A DNA stretch of 64,000 nucleotides from Ferruginibacter sp. (GCF_028288465.1 NZ_JAQBNR010000024.1:124001-188000), one strand, 5' to 3'; shown: positions 1-9,015, numbered from the stretch's first letter. Notes: a model not told the origin generated them from the letters alone. Program-made: numbers and translations.

Positions 1-1
1 A

Positions 2-586
2 TACGGTTTTGGTATGGGCGTACAAGGCCAGAATGGTAAAGTGCCGATCAATGGCAAAACAAAAGAAGCCGGTGGCTATGGCGCTTCCTTAAAAGAAGAC
101 CAGCGTTACTTATATGGCGCTTCTGTTGGTATGGCTGGTCGCGGCGAGGCTTTAGCGCTGGCAAGCAATTATTGCGAAATTGATCCTAATGTGGTGGATA
201 AATTTGGTATTCCTGTATTGCGTTTTAATACCAAATACAGCAGCCAGGAAGTGAACCAGGCCAAGCACATGAAAGAATCTTTCAGGGAAATTATGCATAA
301 GATGGGCGCTGTAATTACCTGGGGCGATGACAATGCCGACAATCAATATGGCCTTGCCAACCCTGGAAATATCATTCACGAAGCCGGTACCATACGCATG
401 GGAGATGATAAAAAAACTTCCGCTCTAAATAAATGGAGCCAGGCACATGATTGCAAAAATTTATTCAATGTGGATGGGGGTCAGTTTGTATCGCAGGGAG
501 ATAAAAACATTACCTGGACTATCCTGGCTTTATCTATGAGAGCAAGTGAATATATTGTTGATCAGTTGAAAAAACAGAATATTTAA
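2..586 (+). CDS. GMC family oxidoreductase, C-terminal fragment (truncated by window edge)
   Basis: The reading frame is open from base 2, so the gene begins before the window and only about 194 C-terminal residues are visible. They match the C-terminal substrate domain of GMC flavoenzymes: a HEAGTIRMG stretch corresponds to the family HPxGTxRMG motif, and a later segment, [10 protein letters not shown] followed by NITWTI, corresponds to the conserved region near the C-terminus that closes the FAD site. GMC enzymes oxidise alcohols or sugars with FAD. A gluconate 2-dehydrogenase subunit 3-like protein follows, which is the usual partner in periplasmic sugar or gluconate dehydrogenases. The substrate cannot be told from this fragment. 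A strong terminator hairpin follows the stop codon. Confidence 0.88.
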   Translation, partial: YGFGMGVQGQNGKVPINGKTKEAGGYGASLKEDQRYLYGASVGMAGRGEALALASNYCEIDPNVVDKFGIPVLRFNTKYSSQEVNQAKHMKESFREIMHKMGAVITWGDDNADNQYGLANPGNIIHEAGTIRMGDDKKTSALNKWSQAHDCKNLFNVDGGQFVSQGDKNITWTILALSMRASEYIVDQLKKQNI

Positions 587-645
587 ATTGGGGCAAGTAC
601 TTCAATTTGAGGGCTGAAGTTCAATTGAAATAATACAGTACAAGA

Positions 646-698
646 GGGCTGATCAACGATAATGATGATTGTTGATCAGCCCGGACAATTTTTTTTAA
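646..698 (+). terminator. Intrinsic terminator after the GMC gene
   Basis: A perfect 12-bp inverted repeat (646-657 and 671-682, GGGCTGATCAAC) with a 13-nt loop is followed by a run of eight T within 16 nt. It sits 60 bp after the GMC stop codon and before the subunit-3 gene, so these two partner genes may not simply be co-transcribed. Confidence 0.75.
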
Positions 699-729
699 TA
701 CTGCATAAATAATTTATAAAAATATTTTT

Positions 730-1401
730 ATGGACAGACGTAAATCGATCAAAGCTTTATTAGTCGGCACGGCAGCTACCGGTGTGTTAATAGAGAGTTG
801 TAACCCAACCGATAAAAAAGCGGCTACGGCTACGATAACAGAACCCGCAGCAGCAGTAGATTTGAGCCGTACAAAGGAAGAACTGGAAGTAATAAAAAAA
901 CTGAATGAGCAAATCTTTTTTACTAAAGAAGAAATGGCTACCATCACCATTCTTTCAGATATTATTATACCAAAAGATGCCGTAAGTGGCAGCGCTACGG
1001 ATGCCAAAGTACCAGAGTTTATTGAATTTATTGTAAAAGATATGCCTGAACACCAGGTACCCATGCGGGGTGGATTACGTTGGTTGCAGATTGAATCGCT
1101 GAAACGCTTTGAAAAATCGTTCAACGATATTGACGAAAAACAACGCTTAGCCATTGTGGATGATATTGCCTATCCGAACAAAGTAAAGCCGGGCATGCAA
1201 CCAGGTGTTTCGTTTTTTAATTTGATGAGAGACCTTACTTGTACCGGGTTTTATACTTCAGAAATTGGAGTTACAGACATCGGTTACCAGGGCAATAAAC
1301 CCAACCAATGGAACGGTGTACCGGATGATGTATTAAAACAGTACAATGTGGCTTACACGGAGAAAGAACTGAAGGAATGTGTAAGTTTTGATAAGGCCTA
1401 G
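730..1401 (+). CDS. Gluconate 2-dehydrogenase subunit 3 family protein
   Basis: This 223-residue protein resembles the gluconate 2-dehydrogenase subunit 3 family, small exported partners of GMC flavoproteins. The N-terminus begins MDRRKS followed by a hydrophobic stretch (LLVGTAATGVLI) and ESC, which looks like a twin-arginine signal with a possible lipobox cysteine near residue 24. That would place it in the periplasm or anchor it to a membrane. The mature part contains the family-like TILSDIIIPKDAVSGSA and later MRDLTCTGFYTSEIGV segments. It follows the GMC oxidoreductase gene on the same strand, which supports the pairing. Family assignment is good; substrate unknown. Confidence 0.82.
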   Translation: MDRRKSIKALLVGTAATGVLIESCNPTDKKAATATITEPAAAVDLSRTKEELEVIKKLNEQIFFTKEEMATITILSDIIIPKDAVSGSATDAKVPEFIEFIVKDMPEHQVPMRGGLRWLQIESLKRFEKSFNDIDEKQRLAIVDDIAYPNKVKPGMQPGVSFFNLMRDLTCTGFYTSEIGVTDIGYQGNKPNQWNGVPDDVLKQYNVAYTEKELKECVSFDKA

Positions 1402-1509
1402 CGTAGAATAGTCCATGAATAAGGGGAACTTGATGACAAGGCCTGGCAATCATGAAAGCTGATATTTTTTCGTATTGTTGTCAGCACTTCAATAATAAAG
1501 TATAAAAAC

Positions 1510-1548
1510 GGGGAATGACCTTTGTTGGATTATTCCCCATTTTCTTTT
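1510..1548 (+). terminator. Probable terminator after the subunit-3 gene
   Basis: A 7-bp inverted repeat (GGGGAAT at 1510-1516, ATTCCCC at 1532-1538) is followed by a T-rich tract (ATTTTCTTTTC). The loop is long at 15 nt, so the call is moderate. Confidence 0.5.
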
Positions 1549-1605
1549 CTGTAAAAACTTGTCAGTGAAAGGCAGCTTTAATTCAAGTCATCCGTGTTCC
1601 TGGCG

Positions 1606-2886
1606 TTAATCGTTCAACGCCGAATAAGCCATTACTTTAAATTTATCTGCCAGTTCTCCATGACTGGTATTAAGTAATTGCCTGTAAAATACAATCACCA
1701 TCTTTTCTTTGGGGTCTACCCAATAAGAAGTTTTAAAAGCGCCGCCCCAGCTGAATGTTCCGACCTGCGACGGGTTAGTCCCACTCCCCTTCTCTGTAAC
1801 CACCGAGAAACCGAGACCAAATTTATCATTGCCAAATGGCACGTCGCCAATCTGGTTCATTGTCATTATTCTCACCGTATTACGGCTCAATATTCTTTTA
1901 CCATTGTAAATACCCCCGTTTAGCATCATTTGCAAAAACACTGCATAATCATAGGCGGTAGAAGACAGACCGGCGCCACCTGAAAAATAAGTTTTCTTAC
2001 GCAGGGGATAGTCAATATGCCCGCCCAATGCTTCGCCTGTTAGCTTTTGCAAAGTGCCGGTGGAATCTTCACTGTACATATTCACCAGCCTGGCTGCTTT
2101 GGATGCGGGCAAATTAAACCAGGTATCGTTCATGCCAAGCGGCTCAAAAATTCTTGTCCTGAAAAAATCTTCCAGGCTCATGCCCGACCAGATTTCAACC
2201 AAATCGCCCAGCACATCTACATTTAACCCATACGTAAATTTTTCGCCCGGCTGGTGCATTAAAGGCAACTTTCCTAACCGGTTCATGGCATCCGCTAATT
2301 TATCGCCACTCACGTCAAGCCCGGCCGTTATGTTATTTTTTGCATAAATGGCATTGGCTTCTTTACTACCAATTTGGGCATAACCGATTCCAGAAGTATG
2401 CGTCAACAGGTCACGAATAGTCGCCTGTCTTTTGGCTGGCACAGTGGTATAAGAACTGTCTGCTTCATTAAATTTATCCAGCACTGTTTCGCTGGCATAC
2501 GCCGGGATATATTGTGAAATCGGATCATCCAGTAAAAATTTCCCCTCTTCGTATAACATCATTACCGCCACACTGGTAATGGCTTTCGTTTGTGATGCAA
2601 TGCGAAAGATATCGTCTTTTTTCATCGCTTGTTTACCTGCAATATCATTATAACCTGCAGCTTTATAATATACTATTTTGCCATTGCGTATCACCAGGCC
2701 TACTGTACCGCTTACCCAGCCTTTTTTAGCCCAGTCGTTCATCTGGTCATCAATTCTTTTTAACCTGTCTGTTGAAAATCCAATAGCTGTAACATTGGTG
2801 GCAGGTTCAATTTTTTGTGCGGTTGCCGTACAGGCAATCAACAATACCATCACCAGGAATCGTGTTCTTAATGTCATAAGTTTCAT
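1606..2886 (-). CDS. Exported serine hydrolase, class C beta-lactamase / PBP-like
   Basis: This 426-residue protein starts with a clear signal peptide (MKLMTLRTRF, a hydrophobic core, then a cleavage-like ATAQ near residue 24). It carries the beta-lactamase/DD-peptidase serine hydrolase signature S98-Q-T-K101 within FRIASQTK, a Y-x-N-like YGLN near residue 220, and a late GGAF motif in the position of the third active-site element. Such proteins act in the periplasm as esterases, peptidases or beta-lactam hydrolases. Nothing in the sequence separates a true AmpC beta-lactamase from the much commoner esterase or peptidase relatives, so resistance should not be assumed. It is convergent with the upstream GMC unit and divergent from the Gfo/Idh/MocA gene. 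Confidence 0.9.
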   Translation of the reverse strand: MKLMTLRTRFLVMVLLIACTATAQKIEPATNVTAIGFSTDRLKRIDDQMNDWAKKGWVSGTVGLVIRNGKIVYYKAAGYNDIAGKQAMKKDDIFRIASQTKAITSVAVMMLYEEGKFLLDDPISQYIPAYASETVLDKFNEADSSYTTVPAKRQATIRDLLTHTSGIGYAQIGSKEANAIYAKNNITAGLDVSGDKLADAMNRLGKLPLMHQPGEKFTYGLNVDVLGDLVEIWSGMSLEDFFRTRIFEPLGMNDTWFNLPASKAARLVNMYSEDSTGTLQKLTGEALGGHIDYPLRKKTYFSGGAGLSSTAYDYAVFLQMMLNGGIYNGKRILSRNTVRIMTMNQIGDVPFGNDKFGLGFSVVTEKGSGTNPSQVGTFSWGGAFKTSYWVDPKEKMVIVFYRQLLNTSHGELADKFKVMAYSALND

Positions 2887-3196
2887 TTTACAGTTGTGCT
2901 TTAAGATAAAGAAAAGTATTAAGCAATCTTACACCTGTATCGCCGATAAACAATATATCCTGCGCAAGGGTCTGAAATAAAACTAAGGAATTTTTTCTTT
3001 GCAGATCAATTTGACATGAATGAATCAAAAAAATGCGCTGACCCAAACAAACATTTAGTTACTACAACAGAATTTTAGTAAGTTTATGTTTCAAAAAACG
3101 ATTGCAGAAAAGTCAAACGGACATTTGTAAATATCCAATACACTTCTTCTTTCAATTCGATTAAAACAATTCTTTTCTCTTTCTAAAAAAACGAAT
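2887..3196. other. Divergent intergenic region, no gene seen
   Basis: These 310 bp separate two divergent exported-enzyme genes and presumably carry both promoters. I see AT-rich sequence and a loose TAAGTTTA near 3078, but no element pair good enough to call, no convincing hairpin and no small ORF with a supported start. Confidence 0.4.
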
Positions 3197-4528
3197 ATGT
3201 CATCACGAAGAAAATTTTTAAACCAATCATCTGCGCTGGTTGCTGCAGGTGCATTAGCCTCTGTATTTGATAACAAAGCCTATGCTTTTTTTAAGAACCG
3301 CATAGCGCCCAGTGATCAGTTAAATATCGGTGCCATAGGCATCAACGGTATGGGTTGGGCTGACGTTAAAGCGGCGCTGAAAGTGCCGGGCGTAAACCTG
3401 GTGGCTGTTTGCGACGTAGACAAAAACGTCATTGATAAACGCCTTGGCGAACTGGGTGAACTGAAGATAGATGCTTCCAAAATAAAAAGATACGATGACT
3501 ACCGCAAACTGCTGGAACAAAAAGATATTGATGCCGTAATTATTGGTACGCCTGATCATTGGCATGCTTTGATAATGATTCATGCTTGTGAAGCCGGTAA
3601 AGATGTGTACGTTGAAAAGCCGGTGGGCAATTCCATTGTTGAATGCAATACGATGGTAGCCGCACAGCAACGCTATAAAAAGATTGTACAGGCGGGGCAG
3701 TGGCAGCGCAGTCAGAAACATTTTAAAGATGCGGTTGACTTTGTACAGAGCGGGCAATTAGGTAACATACGCACCGTAAAAGTCTGGTGCTACCAGGGCT
3801 GGATGAAACCCGGACCAGTTGTGCCAGACAGTGCGCCACCCGCAGGTGTAGATTACAAACAATGGTTGGGACCAGCTGCCATCAGGCCATTTAACAGCAG
3901 CCGTTTTCATTTTAATTTCCGTTGGTTTTGGGACTATGCCGGTGGGTTGATGACCGACTGGGGCGTGCATCTGCTGGACTACGGATTACTCGGAATGAAG
4001 GCTGATTTGCCCATCAGTGTAGTTGGTCTTGGTGGACGTTTTGCTTACCCGGATTTGTATGAAGAAACGCCGGATACTTTGACAACCTTATATGAATTTG
4101 ATAAATTCAATTTGGTATGGGATTCTGCAATGGGCATTGATAACGGCTCGTATGACCGCGACCATGGTATTGCTTTTATTGGCAACAACGGAACGCTGAT
4201 TCTAAACCGGGGCGGCTGGGAAGTAATAGAAGAAAAGCAAAGCAAGAGCAAAGTTATCATGCCATTTAAAAAACCATCAGACAACGGCCTTGACATGCAT
4301 ATGGTGAATTGGGTGGGCGCTATCAAAAGCCGCAATGCTGCTGATTTGCACTGCCCGATACAAGCTGGTGCGCATGTTGCAACGGTGGCGCAAATGGGTA
4401 ACATCTCTTACCGCAGTGGCAAAAAGTTATTGTGGGACAGAACAAAGAGCGCTTTCACAGATGAAGCCATCAACAAAGAATATTTAATGAAGGAATATCA
4501 CAATGGTTATACGCTTCCAAAAGTGTAA
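3197..4528 (+). CDS. Tat-exported Gfo/Idh/MocA family oxidoreductase
   Basis: This 443-residue protein begins MSSRRKFLNQSSALVAAGALAS, a twin-arginine signal, so it is probably folded with its cofactor in the cytoplasm and exported. The NAD(P)-binding Rossmann part follows (LNIGAIGINGMG, then LVAVCDVD), with the family EKPVG motif that contributes the catalytic lysine. A substrate domain comes after, containing WDYAGGLMTDWGVHLLDY, typical of the secreted Bacteroidota branch of this family. Members oxidise, reduce or hydrolyse sugar derivatives through a bound nicotinamide cofactor. The substrate is not readable from sequence. It stands alone and is followed by a strong terminator. Confidence 0.92.
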   Translation: MSSRRKFLNQSSALVAAGALASVFDNKAYAFFKNRIAPSDQLNIGAIGINGMGWADVKAALKVPGVNLVAVCDVDKNVIDKRLGELGELKIDASKIKRYDDYRKLLEQKDIDAVIIGTPDHWHALIMIHACEAGKDVYVEKPVGNSIVECNTMVAAQQRYKKIVQAGQWQRSQKHFKDAVDFVQSGQLGNIRTVKVWCYQGWMKPGPVVPDSAPPAGVDYKQWLGPAAIRPFNSSRFHFNFRWFWDYAGGLMTDWGVHLLDYGLLGMKADLPISVVGLGGRFAYPDLYEETPDTLTTLYEFDKFNLVWDSAMGIDNGSYDRDHGIAFIGNNGTLILNRGGWEVIEEKQSKSKVIMPFKKPSDNGLDMHMVNWVGAIKSRNAADLHCPIQAGAHVATVAQMGNISYRSGKKLLWDRTKSAFTDEAINKEYLMKEYHNGYTLPKV

Positions 4529-4612
4529 TGGCCAAAAGATTGTAGGATTGCGTTGTGATATTTTACTGCTTTATTACTGAAAGTGCACCTTGATTATTTT
4601 TACTCTTTTATG

Positions 4613-4649
4613 ATTGCCGGCATTTGCAAATTGCCGGCAATTCTTTTTT
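4613..4649 (+). terminator. Intrinsic terminator after the Gfo/Idh/MocA gene
   Basis: ATTGCCGGCA (4613-4622) pairs perfectly with TGCCGGCAAT (4632-4641). The short loop is itself self-complementary, and a TTCTTTTTT tract follows. This is a well-formed rho-independent terminator 84 bp after the stop codon. Confidence 0.8.
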
Positions 4650-4760
4650 GAGACCGAATCTGTACGGTTAACTTTAAAGGGATAAAATTCGTCTTAATAA
4701 GGTGTACATCAGTTGACTTTAGAATCATTTGAGTTTTTAATTTTCATCCCAAAATAGTAT

Positions 4761-5342
4761 ATGGCTTACGATCTTATCTTACAAAATATAGCCAAACATA
4801 TCAGTTTAACACCTGCCGAGAAACAGTATTTCACTTCAATGCTTAAGTCGGAGGAGCTAAAAAAGAAGGCGCTTGTTTTAAGAGAAGGACAGTTATGCAA
4901 CAACATTTATTATGTAAGCAGTGGTATACTAAGAGCCTATCATCTTGACAAAGATGCCAAAGAAGCTACCATCATGTTTGCTTTATCAGACTGGTGGATT
5001 ACGGACATGTTTTGCTTTATCAATTGCCAACCAGCCATGTTATTTATTGAAGCGGTAGAAAACAGTTCCATTGTGGGCTTGCAGAAAAAAGACCTGGATC
5101 AGCTACTTATTGAAGTGCCGAAATTTGAAAGATTTTTCAGGATCATAATGCAGAATGCTTATATCCGGGAACAGTTAAGGGTTATACAAAACCTGTCACT
5201 TTCAGCAGAAGAAAGATACCATAGCTTTCTCACCAAATACCCGCAAGTGGTAAAACAGGTTACACAAAAAAAAATAGCCTCTTACCTGGGAATTACACCG
5301 GAATTTTTAAGCAGCCTGAAAGTAAACAAGACAAAAAATTAG
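4761..5342 (+). CDS. Crp/Fnr family transcriptional regulator
   Basis: A 193-residue protein of the usual size for single-domain Crp/Fnr regulators of Bacteroidota. The N-terminal two thirds form a cyclic-nucleotide-binding-like beta barrel (LVLREGQLCNNIYYVSSGILRAYHLD, matching the family glycine pattern). The C-terminal part, QKKIASYLGITPEFLSSL, looks like the helix-turn-helix. No cysteine cluster of FNR type is present. The binding-pocket residues typical of cAMP-responsive Crp are not obvious, so the ligand is unknown. It is monocistronic or transcribed with the two small genes downstream (66-bp gap). Confidence 0.88.
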   Translation: MAYDLILQNIAKHISLTPAEKQYFTSMLKSEELKKKALVLREGQLCNNIYYVSSGILRAYHLDKDAKEATIMFALSDWWITDMFCFINCQPAMLFIEAVENSSIVGLQKKDLDQLLIEVPKFERFFRIIMQNAYIREQLRVIQNLSLSAEERYHSFLTKYPQVVKQVTQKKIASYLGITPEFLSSLKVNKTKN

Positions 5343-5408
5343 ATTCTTAATATACCTTAACTCCTTTGCAAATTTCACTTGCTTTCTTTGTAAAAAAATA
5401 GACACGTT

Positions 5409-5765
5409 ATGCTGATATTAATTGCAGGCCCCTACCGCAGTGGCACCAACGATGATCCGGAATTGATGCGCCAAAACCTGGCTAACCTGGAAGCAGTCTC
5501 ATTGCCTTTGTTTCGTTTAGGTCATACCCCGATGATTGGTGAATGGGTTGCCTTGCCTTTGCTAAACCTTGCAGGTTCGGCAAAGGTGGGAGATGCTGCC
5601 TATGAAGAAATTTTATATCCTGTGGCTCACCGCTTACTATTAAAATGCGATGCTGTATTTCGCATTGAAGGCGCCTCCAAAGGTGCTGACGAAGATGTAA
5701 GGATTGCGAAAGAAAGTGGTCTTAAAATTTATTACCGTTTAGAAGATGTTCCCCATGCAGAATAA
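5409..5765 (+). CDS. DUF4406 / nucleoside deoxyribosyltransferase-like protein
   Basis: This 118-residue protein starts MLILIAGPYRSGTNDDPELM and has a later CDAVFRIEGASKGADEDVRIA segment. Both resemble small DUF4406 proteins related in fold to nucleoside 2-deoxyribosyltransferases, where the N-terminal AGPY and the C-terminal S/G-D/E region line the nucleotide pocket. Its end overlaps the following nudK start by 20 bp, so the two are probably translationally coupled. Neighbourhood to a Nudix enzyme fits a role in nucleotide clean-up, but this is inference. Confidence 0.72.
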   Translation: MLILIAGPYRSGTNDDPELMRQNLANLEAVSLPLFRLGHTPMIGEWVALPLLNLAGSAKVGDAAYEEILYPVAHRLLLKCDAVFRIEGASKGADEDVRIAKESGLKIYYRLEDVPHAE

Positions 5766-6336
5766 TAAGGTAAAAATTATTAACAAGGAAGTATTATCCA
5801 GCAACTGGTACACGCTTAGAAAAATAACTTACGATTATTTGAAAAAAGACGGTACCTGGCAGACCCAAAGCCGCGAAGCTTATGACAGGGGTAACGGCGC
5901 TGCCATTATGCTTTACAACAGTTCGTTAAAAACAGTCATCCTAACCCGACAGTTTCGCATGCCTACATTTATCAATGGCAACGCAGACGGCTTGCTGATT
6001 GAAGCCTGTGCCGGTTTGCTGGACAAAGACAATCCGGAAGATTGCATCAAAAGAGAAACGGAAGAAGAGACGGGCTACAAAATTAATTCGGTTAAAAAAA
6101 TAATGGAAGTTTATATGTCCCCCGGCTCGGTTACTGAAATGCTGTATTTTTTTATCGCCGAATATTCGCATGCAATGAAGCTTGCCGAAGGTGGTGGCGT
6201 TGCACAGGAACAGGAAGAAATTGACGTGCTGGAAATGCACATCGAAAACGCCCTTAAAATGATTGATACCGGGGAAATTAAAGATGCCAAAACAATAATG
6301 CTGTTGCAATATTTACGGCTGAAGCATATTTTATAA
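5746..6336 (+). CDS. nudK: GDP-mannose pyrophosphatase NudK (Nudix hydrolase)
   Basis: This 196-residue protein closely follows the NudK pattern: AGLLDKDNPEDCIKRETEEE, then TGY, forms the Nudix box with its metal-binding glutamates. YMSPGSVTEM, FFIAEYS, GGGV and IDTGEIKDAKT match signature blocks I recognise from NudK of enterobacteria. The enzyme splits GDP-mannose and related nucleotide sugars to a sugar phosphate and a nucleoside monophosphate. It overlaps the upstream DUF4406 gene by 20 bp, which suggests coupled translation. Family assignment is strong; exact substrate preference is from family knowledge. Confidence 0.9.
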   Translation: MFPMQNNKVKIINKEVLSSNWYTLRKITYDYLKKDGTWQTQSREAYDRGNGAAIMLYNSSLKTVILTRQFRMPTFINGNADGLLIEACAGLLDKDNPEDCIKRETEEETGYKINSVKKIMEVYMSPGSVTEMLYFFIAEYSHAMKLAEGGGVAQEQEEIDVLEMHIENALKMIDTGEIKDAKTIMLLQYLRLKHIL

Positions 6337-6437
6337 TTGGGCCATATCTTGCCCTGCTGTAATGCAAATAATTTTTTGAAATAATTCACTGACAATTGGC
6401 CACTTATGGAAAGGCGATTTACGAAAGAAACGGCAAC

Positions 6438-7073
6438 CTATTTTTGAGTTGCGAACGCCACTTTTATACCGAGCGCTACCAATGCAAGGCCGCAAATTTT
6501 GTTGATGTAGTTTGATACCGCCGTATTATTTTTTAACCTGGAAAAAATGGCCGCTGCAAAAATTGCCAGCACCAGGCACCAGATCATTCCGGTTGTTATA
6601 AATGTAAGGCCGAGCAATAAAAAAGGGAGCACCGTATTTTTTACAGCAGGATCGATGAACTGTGGCAGAAAAGCGATAAAAAACAGCGCCACTTTTGGAT
6701 TGAGCACATTGGTTATAATTGCGTCCCGGTATATTTTCAGATAGTTTGCCCGGCCATTTTTTACGGCCATGTTGGTATTCAGCTGGCTTCTGTCGATTAG
6801 CATTTTATAGCCAATGTATAATAAATAGGCCGCCCCCGCATATTTTATAATATTGAAAAGCAGGATGGACTTAGCGATGATAACAGAGAGCCCCAAAGCC
6901 GCCAGCAAAGTGTGAATGACACTTCCGGTACCAATGCCCAGAGCAGACATAATACCAGCCTTTCTACCTTGCCCGATACTTTTGGTTAGAATAAAAATAG
7001 TATCGTTGCCGGGGGTTAAGTTTAATAAAATACCCGTCATTAAAAAAGTTGTAAAATGTACAATGCCGGTCAT
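6438..7073 (-). CDS. LysE/RhtB family amino acid exporter
   Basis: A polytopic membrane protein of about 211 residues, the normal size of LysE/RhtB translocators. The start chosen at 7073 (MTGIVHFTTFLMTG) puts the family motif LNLTPGNDTIFILTKSIGQG directly in the first membrane segment. A longer frame reaching 7241 would add 56 residues without family character and overlap the neighbouring gtrA gene. The family exports amino acids or homoserine lactones by proton antiport across the inner membrane. It lies convergent to nudK and just after a GtrA-like gene on the same strand. Confidence 0.9.
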   Translation of the reverse strand: MTGIVHFTTFLMTGILLNLTPGNDTIFILTKSIGQGRKAGIMSALGIGTGSVIHTLLAALGLSVIIAKSILLFNIIKYAGAAYLLYIGYKMLIDRSQLNTNMAVKNGRANYLKIYRDAIITNVLNPKVALFFIAFLPQFIDPAVKNTVLPFLLLGLTFITTGMIWCLVLAIFAAAIFSRLKNNTAVSNYINKICGLALVALGIKVAFATQK

Positions 7074-7176
7074 AATGTTTTTGTTGATAAGTAGCAATCT
7101 TTTACTGCTGTCGCAAAACATGCATCTTTTACAATTCAACAAAGAAAAGAATTTTATTTTATGATAGCCTGAAAAA

Positions 7177-7551
7177 TCAAACAAACACAAATTTTTTGGA
7201 GACAAAATAAGTATAACTAAGTCCCAGTAATACCGATACAATTATTTTGGAAAGCAAATAATGCAAATGCAGAAAATTGGTGAGTAGAAAAACGCCCAGG
7301 GCGGCTAACGCAATATTACCAATCCACATCAATATGAATTTAATAACCTGTAATGAAGTGTTTTGATTTTTACTTTGGGTAAACACCCAGTTTCTGGAAA
7401 GTAAAAATTGGGCCAGGGCGCCTGTTACATTACCAGCTGCATTTCCCGCAATATACCAGCAATGAAAAGCTTCTACCAGTAAAACAGTCATTGTGAAATC
7501 AGCCATAGAACCAGCTATCAGGGCAAGCTGGGTTTTCAGGAAGTGATACAT
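7177..7551 (-). CDS. GtrA family membrane protein
   Basis: This 124-residue protein has four hydrophobic segments and the GtrA layout: an early FLKTQLALIAGSMADFT, a mid ALAQFLLSRNWVFT, and a final LGLSYTYFVSKKFVF. GtrA proteins assist lipid-linked sugar transfer or flipping in surface polysaccharide modification. Its start overlaps the upstream phosphodiesterase stop as TAATG, a one-base overlap that implies translational coupling. No glycosyltransferase is adjacent, so the specific lipid-linked sugar is unknown. Confidence 0.85.
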   Translation of the reverse strand: MYHFLKTQLALIAGSMADFTMTVLLVEAFHCWYIAGNAAGNVTGALAQFLLSRNWVFTQSKNQNTSLQVIKFILMWIGNIALAALGVFLLTNFLHLHYLLSKIIVSVLLGLSYTYFVSKKFVFV

Positions 7552-8660
7552 TACTTACCTTTTGCTGTTAGTCCGGCTACAGTAGGTTGATCTTTTATGT
7601 GAACGGGCAAAGCTGCAGCTACGCTATGTTTCGCTGTAAAGGTAACACCGAGCAGGGCTGCAATAGTAGCTGGAAGTTGCTTTTGATATACCTGCTGCTT
7701 TTCGCTGCACTCTCCCAACGGGCTAACGCCTGCTCCAATCATAGCAAGCCACGTTTGTCCTGATCCTTTTACCCAAAATCCATGTGCAGACCAGGTGCTA
7801 TTTTTATTCCCTCGTCCATGATCTGTAGTAATAATGAAAGTAGTATTATTCCTATACACCGGATCTGTTTGAACAGCGTACCACAATTCACCAATCATGG
7901 CATCGGCCTGGTGTATTTTTTGAAGATAGGTGTCATATTCACCTTCATGCGCAAACTCATCTGTTTCTCCAAAACCCAGGTACATTATTTTAGGGTGATG
8001 TTGCTGCATGTAATTTTTAGCGCATTCAAAAGTAAGCAGATCGTGCCTTGTATTGCCCTTGGAATATATGCCTTGTTGCACACCATTAATTATTGCACTG
8101 ATGCTGTCACTTTCTTCCAGCACTTCATAGCCACCATTTACCGGGAGCGATCCATTTTTTTCATTTAATATAAACGGCATTACCTGCCATGAACAAAAGG
8201 CAGCTACCTGTCCTTCATATTGCGACTGATCATTTAGCCACTGCAGCACATTACTGTGGCGGTTATTCACTTGCAGGTTGGGTATTAAAAGTTTATCGGC
8301 ATAACCTGTAAACATTTCACTATAACCAGGATAAGATATCTTATACAGGTTGGCTACATTCACATTATTATCCAGATCCCGGTTGCCCATCAGTTGGCCT
8401 TGTTGCGCCAGTACAGACCAAAAGAATGGCATCAGCCTGCGTCGTCTTTCTTCTGCATTGCCCTGCCCATATTGCTGCAGCATCAACGTAGAATCCTTTA
8501 CATATTCGCTATTGCGTAATAAGGCTTCGTCGGCTCCTTTAAATATTTCCTGCCACCTCGTGCCATCCAGTGTGATGAGAAAAATATTTTGTGCGGGTGC
8601 TTGCGCAAATGAAGCAGAAGTAAATGCAGCCAGAAAATAAACACAGCAAAGTAGTTTCAT
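7551..8660 (-). CDS. Exported alkaline phosphatase-fold phosphodiesterase
   Basis: A 369-residue exported enzyme with an N-terminal signal peptide (MKLLCCVYFLAAFTSASFAQ). It has the alkaline phosphatase/nucleotide pyrophosphatase metal motifs: an early LITLDGTRW with the metal aspartate and a probable nucleophile threonine, FGETDEFAHEGEYD in mid protein, and TTDHGRGNKN later, each with Asp/His ligands. Such enzymes cleave phosphate esters, phosphodiesters or sulfate esters in the periplasm. The stop overlaps the GtrA start, so they probably form one operon. Substrate not determinable; the fold assignment is firm. Confidence 0.85.
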   Translation of the reverse strand: MKLLCCVYFLAAFTSASFAQAPAQNIFLITLDGTRWQEIFKGADEALLRNSEYVKDSTLMLQQYGQGNAEERRRRLMPFFWSVLAQQGQLMGNRDLDNNVNVANLYKISYPGYSEMFTGYADKLLIPNLQVNNRHSNVLQWLNDQSQYEGQVAAFCSWQVMPFILNEKNGSLPVNGGYEVLEESDSISAIINGVQQGIYSKGNTRHDLLTFECAKNYMQQHHPKIMYLGFGETDEFAHEGEYDTYLQKIHQADAMIGELWYAVQTDPVYRNNTTFIITTDHGRGNKNSTWSAHGFWVKGSGQTWLAMIGAGVSPLGECSEKQQVYQKQLPATIAALLGVTFTAKHSVAAALPVHIKDQPTVAGLTAKGK

Positions 8661-9015
8661 AACAAAGGTTTTACAAAGAAACCTTTCTAATGTAAACAGG
8701 TTATAAAGAGAAGATTAATTAATGGTTATCTGTTTTGAATGCGTACCTGCTACCGGAAAGGTCTTTAATACATCCTTCAACAAGTATACCATTTGAAAAA
8801 AAGATAAATTCGTTTTTAGAACTATTCCTTCTTTGCTGCATTTATAAGTGTATGCAATCCGATTTATAAATTTCGAGAGGTGAATATTCCTCATTGTGTA
8901 GAAATGAAAAAATAATGCTATCTGTATGCTGGCAAAAATTATTTCATCTTTTCAACTTCGTTACAAAAAAGAGGAAATCGACTGATGCGTCCGGTTATCA
9001 CTTCTTCGGAAAATT
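8661..9015. other. Intergenic region with a small inverted repeat, no gene seen
   Basis: 355 bp without a supported ORF. Immediately upstream of the phosphodiesterase start there is an 8-bp perfect inverted repeat (AAAGGTTT at 8664-8671, AAACCTTT at 8679-8686), which could be an operator or a 5' hairpin in that transcript. The remainder is AT-rich, and I found no promoter element pair I would defend. Confidence 0.4.

Noticed and set aside
1606..2886. Beta-lactamase resistance gene
   Set aside because: The SxxK/YxN motifs also occur in esterases and peptidases of the same fold; no further class C beta-lactamase features were verified.
7074..7241. N-terminal extension of the LysE gene
   Set aside because: It overlaps gtrA and has no family character; the start at 7073 gives the standard LysE N-terminus.
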